Shown: one piece after another, positions 51,640-64,000 of the stretch
Layout of the letters: each line of letters opens with the position of its first letter
How positions within the stretch are numbered: the first letter of the stretch is position 1
Assembly: GCA_013396755.1 (NCBI GenBank)
Contig: VWZF01005854.1
Location: forward strand, 2,147,368 to 2,211,367
Source of the DNA: Sclerurus mexicanus
Taxonomy: Eukaryota; Chordata; Aves; Passeriformes; Furnariidae
Length of the DNA stretch: 64,000 bases
Direction of reading: 5' to 3'
Made by a program: the position numbers and the translations under genes
The notes under the pieces: model-generated
What the model was told of the DNA's origin: nothing
Seen by the model: only the letters and a program-made list of their open reading frames with translations
Database searches by the model: none

Positions 51640-52202
51640 GGCTTTTGAGTTCAACTGGTAACTGCTTACATGGCAGGTCCCCAGTGCTTGCCCAGAAGGC
51701 AAATGTTATAGTCAGAGAAAATAAATAAATCTGACTGCTCTCATGTTTAGCCTTGCTCCAGTACACCAATACTTCTATATATGGCAGCCCTGGAGCTCTG
51801 ATGCACAGACATCACGGAGCATGATGACTTGAAAAAGTAGTCCAAAAAAGTTAAAGCATTCGGCAAGGGGGAAAATTGGATGGTTTTGCAAAAATAAGAT
51901 GAAACTAGGTGACATGTCTGCCAAAGAGGACTTGGGTGCTGCAGCTGCTCCCAGAAGTGACATGCAGTGACACTGTTTGTATGATTCAAAAAGGGAAGAT
52001 ACAGGAGGGGTCTGAAAGAGAGAGACACATGAAGCAACATCAGCATTGACCCAGCACTGCCTAGGCCATGGCAAAACTGGAGATGAGAGCTATGTCACAC
52101 ATAGCAAGAGCGTATGTTGGAGTAGGCACTGTCTCAGAATCCATCGAGGGGAATATTCTGAACCAATGCACATGGTGGAGTAGCTGGCAGAGTGTAGTGT
52201 GT

Positions 52203-52272
52203 TAAATGGGTCACTCTCTGTGCCCACCACAGAGATGAAAACCTGATTATAATTCCAACTGGAGAACTTTGG
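52203..52272. repeat. Copy B of a diverged 70-bp direct repeat
   Basis: Partner of the block 633 bp upstream, same orientation, no gaps over 70 bases. On the minus strand both copies share the protein pattern PKF-x-S-x4-Q-x2-I-x-V, so they could derive from a duplicated coding segment or from an unlisted old repeat. A weaker third resemblance lies near 52786-52840. Confidence 0.7.
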
Positions 52273-54529
52273 AGCCCAGAGCCACATTTCAGAAGGGTCC
52301 ACTATTCAGCGTAAGTGCTTTTACATCTCATTTGGATTACTCGTATCTCTAAGTTGTATTAAAGCCACACAAAGACTGCGACTGAAACCTGTAGAGAGAG
52401 GATTATAAAACAAGGTCTCTGCTTTCTCTCCCCAGTTTAAAACAAGAGCCCTAAATACAGTTCTGGTCATGAAGGATCCATGACTCTCAAGGCTTTACAA
52501 ACCTCCAAGACATCATTGTAGCTGGTACCATTTTGTAGTAGACCTGTAGTCATCAGCCTACCTGTGGACTACGCTGCACCTTGTTTGCCATTCAAGAGGA
52601 GGGGTTTAATCACCTCTCTGGCTGCTCAGAAATTAGCTAAACCACAACCTACTTCTTGTGTGGACCAGATGTACCCAGGGGAAGAAAGGAATCCAGGAAG
52701 CTGTATTGCACCAAAGCTCTGAAAGCAATGCGGTCTCTGGTCCAGAAATACCTCACTTAACAAATAAATTCTGTCGGAGGTGTGGAAGTTATCAGTGAGC
52801 ACGGGCAGAAACGCTTCAGACACTGCAACTGAAAAGTTTCAGCTGATGCCTGAAATAAGCTTGTGAGACCTGTTTTGGAGAAGCAGGAGACCAAAGGATA
52901 TGGTGACTACGCAGGAACAAGGAATTAGAGCCATAAATCCTCTCGTCACATGCAGCCCTCTCTGACATAAAAGTATTACAAAAAATATCCAAAAGTAAGG
53001 CCTGTGGGTGGTGAATGCTGTTCTGGGTCTTCACATTTCTGCTGCTCCTCTGCCCTTTTGTTCCTGCTTTTGGGCACAGCAAAAGGAGTGTGGAAACAAA
53101 TCAAGAATCAGTCGTACGCAGGAGGAGCAAAATCTCAGCCAGCAGCTAACAGGAAGCAGAACATATGTTTACTGTCATCTTCCTCCCTACATTTGAAAAG
53201 CCACCTTACTTCCAAGGGGGAGAAAATTCGTTTTGCAAGTCTCTTGGAAGCGAGGAGAGCACCTCATCAGCCGGCTGCTGGCTCAGCTCTCAGCAGTGGC
53301 TCATTTTCCTTCATCTGTGCCACCCTCCCCAGTGCTCTGATGGAGCCTGTGATTAATTCAGCTCTTTACCCGAGTTTAATGCTGTTCCACAGTCATTTTG
53401 TGGAAGTCGTTTCTCTCCCGTGGCAGAAAGTATGGCATTTTCATGCGCGTCTGTGGGTTGTTGTTTCAGATTGATGGCTCGTACTGCTGTCACTTGCAGA
53501 ATCATCCCTTCCACAATCTACATCCTGCCACTGGGCAGGGGATGGCTCAGTCCCCAGCTTACAGAAAGGCCAAGAGGCCATCAGAGGGATGGGACTGACA
53601 TGGGATGGTGTGGGGCTGCACAGCCCCCTGAACCCAGACCACACAAACCAGAGCAAGGCTTACAAACACAAACTAATCTGCACATTGCTGCCTGGGGAGA
53701 GAGAGGGTGGGGGAAAGGAGGAATAAGTAAGAGAAGTAACAATTTTTGCTTCAGACACTTTCATTTAAGCACAGAGACTGCTATGTAATCTCTGCAGAAG
53801 TATAATAAACAAGCCATATAGGTTTCTACCCCTTGATTCTCTGCTTTGTTTCTTTTCCTTTTTTTTTTTTTTCCAAAAAAGTTCACTTTGCCCCAAGCTG
53901 AAGTTATCTGTGGAATTAATTACCTCAGGTCTGAGAGCAGCACTGAGAAACAAAAGTGTAGAGTCCTAAAGTGCATCAAAAGTAGGCAGATATTAAATGA
54001 ATTTTAATAATATCAGACTTGCAATGTTACATGTTAAGATGGGGTCACCCTGTTCACTGTCACATACCAGCCACTCCAGAGAAGAACTTACTCCCGTGAA
54101 TGACAGGCACCAATCTTTCCCAAACGCAGCCCATTCATGTTTTCTCCTGTCTGCTCCAAAGAGGACAAAGGTTTCAGTTTTCAGATGAGTAGTTTTTACT
54201 TTGTGTTCTGGGTACTGTTGGCTGCTGGATAGTCCCATTTAGCAGCTCCATGGCATTTCTGTGTGAGATCAGAGCAGAAAGTACAAGGAGTATTTGTCAT
54301 CATCAGGATTAAACAAACTTGCACACCTGGAAATTTATCTCCAGTAATGGTTTCAGCTGGGATGTGAACAACAGGGTCACTGGGTCATCTTTGTGCTGTT
54401 CCAGTTAGATTTCGTGGCGTGACTTTCTGACAAAGCTTTCTTTTCTGTAGGCTCAGATTAGACAGGTACTCAGAAGTTTCTCAGAAAGAGCAAGAGTAGA
54501 GAATTAAAAGAGAAAAACCAAACACGTTG
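52273..54529. other. Non-coding, nothing recognised
   Basis: A 156-codon plus frame at 53004-53474 begins with a hydrophobic run (SALLFLLLG) but has low-complexity Ser/Cys composition and no motif, and I do not call it a gene. A poly-T run lies near 53860. Confidence 0.45.
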
Positions 54530-54760
54530 AGCTGACAAATTAATGAGAGTGAAAGAAAAACAATGCTTAATGAGTTATTGTGGGACATTGTGTTTGGCAA
54601 AACATCCATGGTCACGTGATAACCATGACACGTCAGAGCCAACACATTCACTTGTCATGAATGTTTGACTTCAGCTGCTCTCCAGAAAGATGGAAGGTGC
54701 TCTCATTAGAAGGACCATCCCTGGGAAATCAAAGCTTGCTAATTAATATAACTCACCAAA
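54530..54760. promoter_or_regulatory. Candidate regulatory element with palindromic E-box
   Basis: A repeat-free block with the full palindrome TCACGTGA (54612-54619; MITF/TFE/USF-type site), then TGACACGTCA (54626-54635), a CRE-like palindrome with two extra central bases, preceded by SOX/homeodomain-like 'aattaatgag' and 'cttaatgagttattgtg' and followed by 'gctaattaatataac'. Site density suggests an enhancer; this is not provable here. Confidence 0.3.
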
Positions 54761-56774
54761 AGAGATGATGAGTGAGTAGTGAACAGTGATATTTATACAT
54801 TTATATTTTAAGTGCTCACTTTCATCTCATAATTTTTATTATTTCCTTGGTCTCTAGAAAGAAAACTCTATTTTATTGATCCTTTCAGAGAGAGGAAGCA
54901 TGCCTGACTTCCTACGAATGATTATGCAACTGTACATGCTTCCCTTTCCCCTCAAAAAAGCAATCACAGTGCCCTTGACTTCATTTGTAGTCTTCACATT
55001 TCAGGGGTTATTATTCAGTCCTCGACCTCTCCTAAATTTGGACCTTGAAAAATTAGGTTGGCAGGCATAGATTGCTTGACTTTTCTCTCCCACACAATGA
55101 AATTTGGAGAGTTTATCTTCTTTTCTCCAGTGGAAGGCNTGTTCTTTTCTTGGTATAGTTATTAAAATTCTTGGAGCTTTAGTTTTACTACAGTTGATAA
55201 AAGATAAACAGGAATATAAACCAGTAACTAACTGGAATTAAAAAAAAATCCTACTGGTTATAAGAGGGAACGTGATATGCTTCCTTGCATCCTTACATAC
55301 TGTCAAGAGCATAATTACGCATATACCATATGTGTGCATATAATTCTTATTGCACAGGGCAGTATTTTGCTTTTACTTCCTCCCTGCCTTTCTCCTTCAT
55401 CCCCAGGAATTAATCAGCCAGTGGCAAACCCATCTGCACAAACTCATCCATGTGACAATTAAAGTCTGGTCTTCCCTGGCTTTTGCATTCCCGCCACCCA
55501 TCCCCATCCCACCACTTGCAGTGTGAATCTGTACTGCATCAGAGGAAGTTTGCTTCAAAAATACAACCCAGCATGCCTCAATAGGCTGCTTGAAGACATC
55601 TGAGTTTTACACACAGGAGATTTCCAAGGTGGGGATTTTCTAATTTGGGTGTGTTCTGGGCAGCAATAGTGTAATACAGGACACTCCAGAGAGTGCAGAT
55701 CCAGCTCCTGCAACAGGAATCAAGATAAATTTTAAGTATTAATGTGATGGTAGATTGTCTTCTCATCACTCATAGCACTATAAATATTAACCTAAAGCTG
55801 ATTTAACAGTCATTTCTCCTGTTCTTGATCTGCAGTAGCAGCTTCTAGCATTGACTACAGAAGTGCTCAAGCCTTTCTGAGGTTCATATTACAGGGAAAG
55901 AGTAAGATTTCCCAGGCTTGGGATTTTCTGATTAACACTGATCTGTAACACCTTGGTGGTCTCAGAGTGCTCCCTGTGAGGACCAAGACTTTTGGGACTT
56001 GCATGATCCATTGAGCTCCAACACTCTCAAGACACTGCAGGGTGGATTACAGACAACACCTTGAGCAACACTCAAGGGGACAATGCAGGCTATTTCTCCT
56101 GCCTCTTTTCTTTCCTCTGTTGTCCATGTTTTTTTTAACTCCCCCCACCCCCTTTTTTCTTTTAATACGCAATATTATTTTTTATACCCTTAGGGTAGAG
56201 AGAAAAACGTGTCTTATCCATGGAGAATTTCATGTCAGAAACTCTCTGCTAGGAAAACACGTCATGTAAGGCAATGAGGAGCCATTACAAACCCCCAGAG
56301 GGAGTCAATATATCCCCTGTCTAGCACGTCTTGTTCTGTCGCCATCACACTGGCACCTGCAGCAGACAGACTGAACACTGGGCTTTCCTGAGTTCAAAAC
56401 TACACTCTCTGTCCCCTTGTTCCCTGCCAGCAGACACGTGCTCTTCACCTGCTTTCTCCAGTGTGATCTGGAATTAATGAGAACAGGAAATATTCTGGTT
56501 CGTGACAAAGGGATCTGCACCCCAAGCCACCAAACTTGTCTGCTGACGCTCTAGGGTGATATATCCAGAATCAATTTTGCATCTTAGAGTCCAAACCACT
56601 GATACAAACCCAAAAAGGGAAGAGTCAAGAAACCAGATAAAAAAGACTACACTCTTGCAGGCCAAGAAACCCGTAATGCTTCATGTCATACTTCAGAAAA
56701 TCACTTTAGCCTAAGACTCATTTAGTGATTATGGTCCCATTTCAACCCCAGATAGCCAAGTGGAGTTCTGATGA
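54761..56774. other. Non-coding; one ambiguous base at 55139
   Basis: No recognised transposon or exon. Position 55139 is 'n', the only ambiguous base I noticed in the window. Confidence 0.5.
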
Positions 56775-57085
56775 AAGGTTTAGAAAAGGCCTTTTAGCCA
56801 CAGACAGGGAGATCAATCTGTTTAGTCTCAAAAGGGAGAGACTGGGAGACTTGATTACACTGTCTTCACATGGAGAAGATATAGGGCACTTTAAAAGGAT
56901 TCTTAATCTAAGAGAGTGGCTTAACAAAATGCTCTGGGCTAGAAGCTGAGTCCAGACCATAGAAATGAGACACTTAAAAAAAAGAAATGAAAATTATGAG
57001 TCACCTATTTAAGTGGTTGTGACCACTGGGACAAGAAAGGACAGTCTCCAAACCAAGACCGGATGCTTTTTGGGAGTTGTCCTGC
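56775..57085 (+). mobile_element. Ancient CR1 relic, amniote (turtle/crocodile-like) type
   Basis: Plus-strand remains that resemble old CR1 of turtles and crocodilians rather than the young avian tails: 'gatcaatctgtttagtctc', 'gggagacttgattacactgtc', 'ggattcttaatctaagagag', 'ctagaagctgagtccagacc', 'gaaatgagacac' and 'aaccaagaccggatgctttttggg'. It covers the end of the reverse transcriptase ORF but lacks the 3' terminus. Heavily substituted with indels. Confidence 0.72.
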
Positions 57086-57548
57086 AGTCACCCTGTAAGG
57101 AGCCCAAGAGGGAAATCCAGTGGAATTTACCAAAATTTCACTACCATCTCCTTCTGAGCTTACCTAAGCCCCCAGAATAGCTGCATAAAAAAAGATTAAA
57201 TATCCCTTTCCAGCAATGACAGTGCATTGCTATTTTGGTCCACATTTATCCTCTATCAAAACTATGCTTGAAAGGAAGAGACCACCCAACACAGCCAGTC
57301 CAATGCCTGTTTTAGTGTGCTAATACCTTATCCCAGCTGGTTCTTGTCTGCTGTCATCCCTTTCTGTATATGTTCGAACTGGAAGAGAAGCTGCCTTTTG
57401 TAGAAGAGCAATACATTCACAGAAATCTGTAGTACAGCCCACTGTAATTTCCTCCTGCACCCACCGTCCCATAGGCAGGAAGAGCAAACGTGCAATGACC
57501 AGACACATGCACAATGAACAGACTTGTATTGCACTCCATTAATGTACA
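57086..57548. other. Non-coding, nothing recognised
   Basis: No supported feature. Confidence 0.5.
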
Positions 57549-57972
57549 TTCATAGAATCACGGAGTTGGAGAAGACCTCTAAGATTGTTGAGCCCAACCA
57601 CAAAGCTAACACTGGCAAGTCCACCACTAAACCTTGTCCCAAAGCACCACATCCACACATTTTTTGAACTTCCAGGGACAGCGATTCTACCACATCCTTG
57701 AGAAGGCTGTTCCAATGCTTATCACCTCTTTAATGAAGAAATTTTTCCTAATATCCAATATAAACCTCCCCTGACACAACTTGAAGTTATTTCCTCTTGT
57801 CCTATTGCTTGCTACCTGGGAGTAGACACTGACCCCCAGCTGGCCAATTACCTCCTTTCAGGTAATTGTAGAAGTGATAAGGTCTCCTCTCAGCCTCCTT
57901 TTCTCCAGGTTAAAAATCCCCAGTTCTCTCAGCTGTTCCTTATAACACTTGGGCTCCAGAACCTTCACCATT
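57549..57972 (-). mobile_element. CR1 LINE, 3' 420 bp
   Basis: 'ttcatagaatcacggagttggagaagacctctaagattgttgag', 'gctgttccaatgcttatcacc', 'ctaatatccaatataaacctccc', 'gataaggtctcctctcagcctccttttctccagg' and 'ctgttccttataacacttgggctccag'. Same subfamily style as the copy at 11281. Confidence 0.96.
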
Positions 57973-58206
57973 CACTCCTACTTGTTAAATAGCGAGCACT
58001 GCTGGCGTTCCTCATACCAGTGTCCACCATTACTCAATACAGAGAGAGATTCTAACACTGGTTACAGGTCTGTAAAAGCTCTAGATGATTCAGAAGAGAT
58101 TCAACAGGAACCAAACAGCATAACTGTTTCTCCTGGAACATTTGTACCCAGGTTCTGTATAATGAAAAGAGAATGATACTGTGAGCTCCCAAAGAAATGA
58201 AATTTC
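57973..58206. other. Spacer between two CR1 copies
   Basis: Unique sequence, no feature. Confidence 0.5.
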
Positions 58207-58359
58207 TCACAGAATCACAGAATGGTTTGAGCTGGAAGGGACCTTAAAGACCATCTCATTCCAACCCCCTGCCATGGGCAGGAACACCTTCCACTAGACC
58301 AGGTTGCTTAAAGTCTCATCCAACCTGGCCTTGAACACTTCCAGGATGGGGCAGCCAGC
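58207..58359 (-). mobile_element. CR1 LINE, 3' end
   Basis: 'tcacagaatcacagaatggtttgagctggaagggacc' to 'gaacacttccaggatggggc'. A well-preserved tail, same orientation as its neighbour but a different subfamily. Confidence 0.96.
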
Positions 58360-61300
58360 TCCAAAAATACAAGTGACAGGAGAACACAAAACATCTAATA
58401 TAAAGGGTTCCCTTTCTGCGAGGGTTTCAAATGAAAGGGTTTTCTGCCTGACCAGCATCAGATCCCATTAGTGATTCTGAAGCACAATGCTGTTTGATTT
58501 ATTTATCAAAGCTGTTATTTTCAAAGGTGTTTAAAGGGAACATGGTCATCTGGGAGGGGAGGGAGAGAGGCACAGAAAGGTGCGGCACAGAGAGCTCTCA
58601 GCTAGAAAGGCCTCTTCAAAAATTTGAAGTTCTGTGTGAGATTTTTCTAAGAAGTCCCCGAAAGCTTTTACTGAAACAGTAATGCACTTCTATGCCCAAC
58701 ACCAGAGAGAAGCACAAACTCCAAGGTGCAGAGAGGTTTGTATGCACATGCAACCCCTGTGAGCAATGCAGAAGATTTTATTCATGGAACACTTGCCTGT
58801 GGTTTTAACCTGGCAGCCCTTCCTTGCTTGCTCCTCTCTCTTCTCAAGGGAGAGCACATACCTAGGTGGGTGGGAAAAAAAAAAAAAAATCAACACTTTA
58901 AACATCACATTATGGCACAACTTTCCACCCCAGGTAGTTTCTACTGGCAAGCACATTTCCTCAGGAGTTTGTGGAGAAGAGCAAAGGTACACCAGCCACC
59001 ATCAGCAAGGAGGGAGGCTCTGCCTTCTCTGCCTAGGCTTTTGCTTGGTCCCTGAACTGGAGCCCCATTCCTCTTCTCAGCTGCAGGAAACTTCTCCAAC
59101 AGAGCTGCAGCTGCTAAAATTAGTATGGGATTCAGTCTATTGTATTCTGAACATTTTGCTGCCCTCTGTAGTCCAAGCAGAGCTTTATTCAATCCATGAC
59201 AGGAACATTACTGCTTTTAACTGAATTCCTCCACCAGCCCTTGGAAGTGTGGGCCCCAGATGGCACAAGGAAAAGGGGGTGATGGCAGGTCCAACTGGGC
59301 AAGCAACAAAATCACTCCAACAAGTCCAAGTCATCACTGGGCCAGTCAGCCCAAGGGAAGCACTCCCCAAGAATCATTCATCAAACTTTACAGGCACCAC
59401 CCTGCAGCTGAAAAGGGGACAGACTTGCCTTGAGGCAATACCTGGCTTGCTGCTCATGTTTCTAGCAGCTCTGCTGTGTCTCCAAGCTATAGGAATTCAA
59501 AGCTGGAATAGAAATCTGAAAAGCCTGCATGAAACAGAAAAAAACCCTGCCACAACAGCCTGAACAGAGACCCCTGGAGAGGCACAGCTCGTCAGCACAC
59601 TGAAACGCATCTGCAGATGAGACATTTCACTTGTCAAGCTCTTGCTGCTCAACTGCATGTTTCACACCTGCGAGTTAACCAGGAAAAGGGAGCTCAGCCC
59701 ATTGTCTGGACTCTGCAGAAACCTGCTGAGCTTAAGGGGACCCAGAAGAGCTTGGGTTTGGAGACCAGAGGGTCTGAGCCACAGGGTACCACTGTCCAGC
59801 TCAGGCACAGCACAAAAATAAAGGGCTGGGATCATGTCAGGAGCTCAAGAGCCTCTTCCTCTCCAATGGCATATAGCCCTAATATTTAATTTATGAAAGA
59901 GGGAACACAGCTCAGAACAAACTAAAGCTCCTATTTTCACAACCTAACTATCCTGAAGCAATTTCCCCCTTTCCCTCTCAACTCACTGCCTTTTTTAAAA
60001 CTAACCACAAAACTTCCAACAGGGAAAAAAGCACTTTTAGTGGAAACCAATGAAGTTTACAGCCAGATTTTTCCCCAAAGAAAACAGTTCCTGCTTTTCA
60101 GCCTTCCTCAATTACGTTGGTACAACACATCTTACAAGGTGACAGGTGCTCTGGGTTTAATGTAACCTAAATAGAGCCTGCAGGTAGATGCAGCCCTCCA
60201 GTGGCGAAGATAAAGACACACAGTTACATATTTTATTGTGTGTGCATAGAGACAGAGTCATCGCAATGGGCAAAGAATGCTGCTGCTTCTCTCTTGGCGG
60301 CTTTTGAGGATGCCAGTGTAGAGCAAACAGTAAATACAGGCCCATCTCCACGTGGGCAAATGGGCTCCATCCCACAAGCTCCATGGCTCAGGGGCTGAGG
60401 ACAGACAGAACTCAGCACAAAGCTGAGCCACGCAGCTTTCAGAGGAGCAAGACTTCTTCATTTGCATCCATGCCTGACCTGGGATGGTGTCAGTCTGCCT
60501 AGGAGCCCTTCAAATCAGATGCAGGGTGTGCATCAGGGTACCCTTCCAACCCAATTGAGTCCCAATCCTGCCTGCTCGGTCTCTTGCCATGCAGGTGGTG
60601 CCCAAACCACCAAGCTCATGTTGGGCTACTTCATGTTCAGCCACGATCCATGGAAGACATCACTGCCACTTCACCCTGACTGCAGTCAGTCTCTCACAAC
60701 CTTTGCAATGAAACAGAGCTAATATTGATGGTCAGACAATAGACCTGGAACACCATGGACACCCAGAGGCCAGTAAGGGTCATAATTCCCTCACTATATG
60801 GTCTCTTACCTGCACAACATAGGCATTATTTGCTGCTACTTCAGGTCCTTCAAGAAGAGAAGGGGAGAGGCAGCAGGACATGAGCCCAGGAAAGACAACT
60901 TCCTTCACACCTTGTGGCTCTGACCATACTTGTTATACTTGATGTGAGCACCTCAGCAGAACCTGGGTCCCACTCCCATCCACTTTCTTATCACCAGGAC
61001 AAGAAGAGAATTGCCCCTTGTGAATAAGTCAGAGCAGCTCCTTGCATTTTGTCATGCTCACATCAGACCTCTGTAGAGCTCAGCAACCAATACAGACAGC
61101 ACAGCTTCTTAAGAGGGCAGAGGAGAGAGTTTACACCAAATTAGCAATATTTGGACACTGTCCAGGGCCAAATGCTAAGGAAAAACTCAAAATGATGTTT
61201 CAAACAGGTACAGAGGGAGCCTCGGTTTGGGGCTGCCTGTCCATGGGAAATGGGGTCCTTCAAGTCCCAACCCAGCCTGCACCCATCACTGAGCTCACCT

Positions 61301-62471
61301 CAACAGCGCTGCTTTTACACGCAGCTCCCTTACAGCAATTTTCCTGAAATCCTTCAATGTAGCAGTGCCATCTTCAGGCACAAAGCCTGCTCTGCACCCC
61401 TCGGGAGGGAGTGGGAACCTGCCGGGAGAGGGACAGGCTGCGCTGCAGGGTAGGCTCAGTCACCGGAGGTATCAGCATTTGACTTATCATTGCCCCTTGT
61501 CAGCTGCAGCTTGCCCTCACTTTCCAGGTGACTTCAGCCTTGGTAGAACCGCAAATGCAAGATCCACGTGAGCTTTTTCAGCATCATGACAAGTCTCCCT
61601 CACAATGCTCGCTCGCAGCATTGATTTTTTTTTTATCCCACGTAGAACCAGAACAGACACTGCCGAGCTGGTCCATCAGCCCCTGGTAACTGCTTCACTC
61701 AGACCCATGTCCCAAGACACATATGACCAGGTAATACAATTCTAGGAGAGGAGTGACTCCTTGGTAGCAAGTGCAAGGCTCCTGAGATCTGAGAACTTCC
61801 ACCCCTTCCAGCACAGATTTTGTCCTAATTCAGGTGCTCCCACAACAGCCTTTCCTTTCTGCAGCCCACCTGTCTGAGCAGCAACCAGAGGCAGCCTCTG
61901 GCTCTCCTCCAGAGCAGACATGTCTTCACCTCGGCTCTCTGCATTATAGACCTGTGCCCCAAAAGGGTACAAAGATACCCATTGGCCTTAGACTCAAAAC
62001 TTTGCACTAATTTTTACACTAATGCTGTAACAAAGGCCCCATCTCACTGGGATCGCCAGGAGCAGCGCTCTGATTCCATGAGCCAAAAAGGCTGTGGCTG
62101 TGGTGGGGTATCACCCTCTGGACCTGGCCATGCAGGACCTGGATTAACACCTGCTAACACTATGCAGAATATTTAAGTCCTTACGGCACTGTCACAGCGG
62201 GCACATTCACAGAGTCCCACCCTGCAGCTCCACACACCTGTCAAATCCCAGAGGTTCCCTGGATGACATCACCTCGTGCTGCCACTCCTGCCCATACTGC
62301 AGAGGCTTGGGAGAGACCATGTCTGCCTGGGGCATGGTGCATCCTGACTTTGAGAACACTCTCTGGGAATGGGACCGATGATCCTGTCTGTGTTTGGGGG
62401 CACACTGCAAAACTCTCCTGGCTCCCCCTGGAGTTCACACTGGAGGGGACCATAGTGGATGATGTAACCAT
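58360..62471. other. Non-coding, nothing recognised
   Basis: About 4 kb, less AT-rich than the left half of the window. Frames up to 152 codons (58766-59224, plus) overlap frames on the other strand and lack motifs. No transposon recognised; short A- and T-runs near 58880 and 61630. Confidence 0.5.
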
Positions 62472-62872
62472 AAAATCATAGAATCGCAGAATGGTTTGGG
62501 TTGGAAGGAACCTTACTGATCACCTCATTCCAACACCCCTGCCATGGACCGGGATACCTTCCACTTGATAAGATTGCTAAAACCCTCATCCAACCTAGCC
62601 TTGAACACTTCCAGGGATGGGGCATTCACAACTTCTCTGGGCAACCTGTTCCAACACCTCACCACTCTTACAGTCAAGGATTTCTTCCTAATATCCCATC
62701 TAAATCTCCCCTCTTTCAGTTTGAAACCATCTCCCCTTGTACTAGCCCTCCATGCCCTTGTCAGAAGTCCCTCTCCAGCTCTCTTGCAGCCCATTTAGGT
62801 ACTGGGGGGTGCTCTAAGGTCTCCTTGGTGCCTTCTCTTCTCCTTCTGAACAGCCCTGACTCTCTCAGGCTG
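62472..62872 (-). mobile_element. CR1 LINE, 3' 400 bp
   Basis: 'aaaatcatagaatcgcagaatggtttgggttggaagg', 'cttccacttgataagattgc', 'cacaacttctctgggcaacctgttccaacacc', 'taatatcccatctaaatctccc' and 'cttctcttctccttctgaacagccc'. The complement still reads RWDIRKKSLTVRVVRCWNRL, the end of the CR1 reverse transcriptase ORF. Confidence 0.97.
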
Positions 62873-64000
62873 TAGTAGGATGTACTCAGCACTCGAAAAT
62901 GCCCATATAACCCTGAGCCTCAAAGGACAAGATGGGAGACCAGTAACAGCTCCCCACTACAAACAGAGGATTCTGGCACCTCACAGGGAGAAAGACCTTC
63001 ACCTTACTAGCCATCCTTCCTCTTCTCTGACAGCAGATGTTACACACAAACCTCCCTGCAGCAAATTGGCAACGATTTCTACTAAGCAGTTTATGTCAGG
63101 AAAAGCCACCTTCCACCAGTAAGAGCTGCAATTTGGCACCACTCAGCCCAGTTGGGAATAATTTCCCATCAATGGCACATCAGCAAGGCAGAGCAGATCT
63201 CCCCACTGGACTAGAAGAGCTGGGAGGCTGCAAGGCTCTGCAGCACTCAGCAGCCAGGACCTCAAAGCATTGCCTAGTTTGGCCATCAGCACTGCTTATT
63301 TCAGGGCCTGAATTAATTAAGCCTCGAAATGCACTGAGTGTGGGGTGTAATAGTGGATTACAGCTCTCAGCTGGGTTCCCTGGGTCCTGTGCCAGCCCCT
63401 CCGTGAGCCTGAGCAGGCAGTGCTGAGGTAGGGCAACCCAGCAGCTGCTGTGACTCAACGTGGCTGCAAATGGCTGTGAAGAGCTAAGGAGGAAAATACA
63501 GCTGAGAGCAAAGCAAGCCCACGGTGGTCTGACCATGGTGCTTTCACCACCTCCTTTAGCAGAAGAGGAATTGGCATAGAGGACCCCACCTTCAGTCTGC
63601 AGACGAATTCGCCTTGTGGCAGCATGATTCACACGACTTTGAAAAGACCCATAGTGGGAAAGTATTTGCATGTGTTGGACAACATAGAGCGTCTGTGCTG
63701 GGAGGTGAGAAGCTGCTCCACTGCCTTTTATTTCCACACTAAAGCAGTTCTCTCCACAGTTGGACCAAACAAGGCTCAGCATCTCCTACCAGTGTGGTGA
63801 ATCCTCAGAGGTGGCAGCTTCCACCAAGGATGTAGGAGGAATTTTGGCCATTTGAATATATTTCCCTGTGCCAAGGATATGTCACCCCAGAGACCCTTGG
63901 TCATTCACACACTGGATGAGGAGAAAACAGGTCAAAACTGCAGTCATGGAGCCCATTCCTCTAAGTCACGCACATCCCCATGCCAAGGCCTATGTATTGC
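62873..64000. other. Non-coding; 200-codon open frame of unknown meaning
   Basis: The minus strand is open for 200 codons from an ATG at 63782 to 63180, one of the two longest open frames in the window. It shows no domain, signal peptide or splice pairing; part is Ser/Pro/Ala-rich (ALQPPSSSSPVGRSALP). It could be chance in a less AT-rich stretch or part of an untranslated transcript. Confidence 0.4.

Noticed and set aside
53004..53474. 156-codon frame with a signal-peptide-like start
   Set aside because: Ser/Cys-rich composition, no motif and alternative frames open in the same place.
58766..59224. 152-codon plus-strand frame
   Set aside because: It contains a Lys run translated from a poly-A tract, overlaps other open frames and shows no family similarity.
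63180..63782. 200-codon minus-strand open frame
   Set aside because: No recognised domain, no splice pairing and overlapping plus-strand frames. Kept only as a note within the intergenic entry.

Overview
This is nuclear DNA from a bird, probably a passerine or a near relative. The evidence is about eighteen CR1 retrotransposon pieces (3'-anchored and 5'-truncated, with the avian 3' tail), an ERV-L-like protease/reverse transcriptase fragment, and a solo LTR of a type widespread in bird genomes. The DNA is AT-leaning. I found no intact protein-coding gene, tRNA, rRNA or CRISPR array.

Layout. 0-1.1 kb: decayed ERV fragment (minus strand) abutting a CR1 tail. 1.1-17 kb: non-coding DNA with an AT palindrome, a 41-bp tandem duplication, a G-run, a (GTAT)n microsatellite, A/C-rich tracts and two opposed CR1 copies. 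17.2-20.1 kb: the most informative locus, about 2.9 kb on the minus strand reading in all three frames as pieces of an AHNAK/AHNAK2-type repeat protein, broken by frameshifts and stops. 20.9-25.5 kb: CR1 copies and one exon-like open segment (24217-24600, minus) with a good acceptor and an internal donor; its product is not recognised. 25.5-34.2 kb: CR1 pieces and a solo ERVL-type LTR (28379-28956) with near-perfect 5-bp flanking duplications. 34-55 kb: gene-free DNA with three segments that look like conserved regulatory elements (about 35.0-35.4, 47.3-47.5 and 54.5-54.7 kb), a second LTR-like element (about 41.3-41.7 kb), and a diverged 70-bp repeat pair near 52 kb. 56-64 kb: a very old CR1 relic of the type seen in turtles and crocodilians, then three younger CR1 copies.

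Overall this looks like a gene desert or large intron carrying regulatory elements and retroelement debris, plus one dead or dying host gene. The AHNAK-like relic and the exon-like segment 4 kb upstream of it share a strand, so they could be parts of one ancestral gene; this is inference. All family names come from motif recognition by eye. No database search was run.
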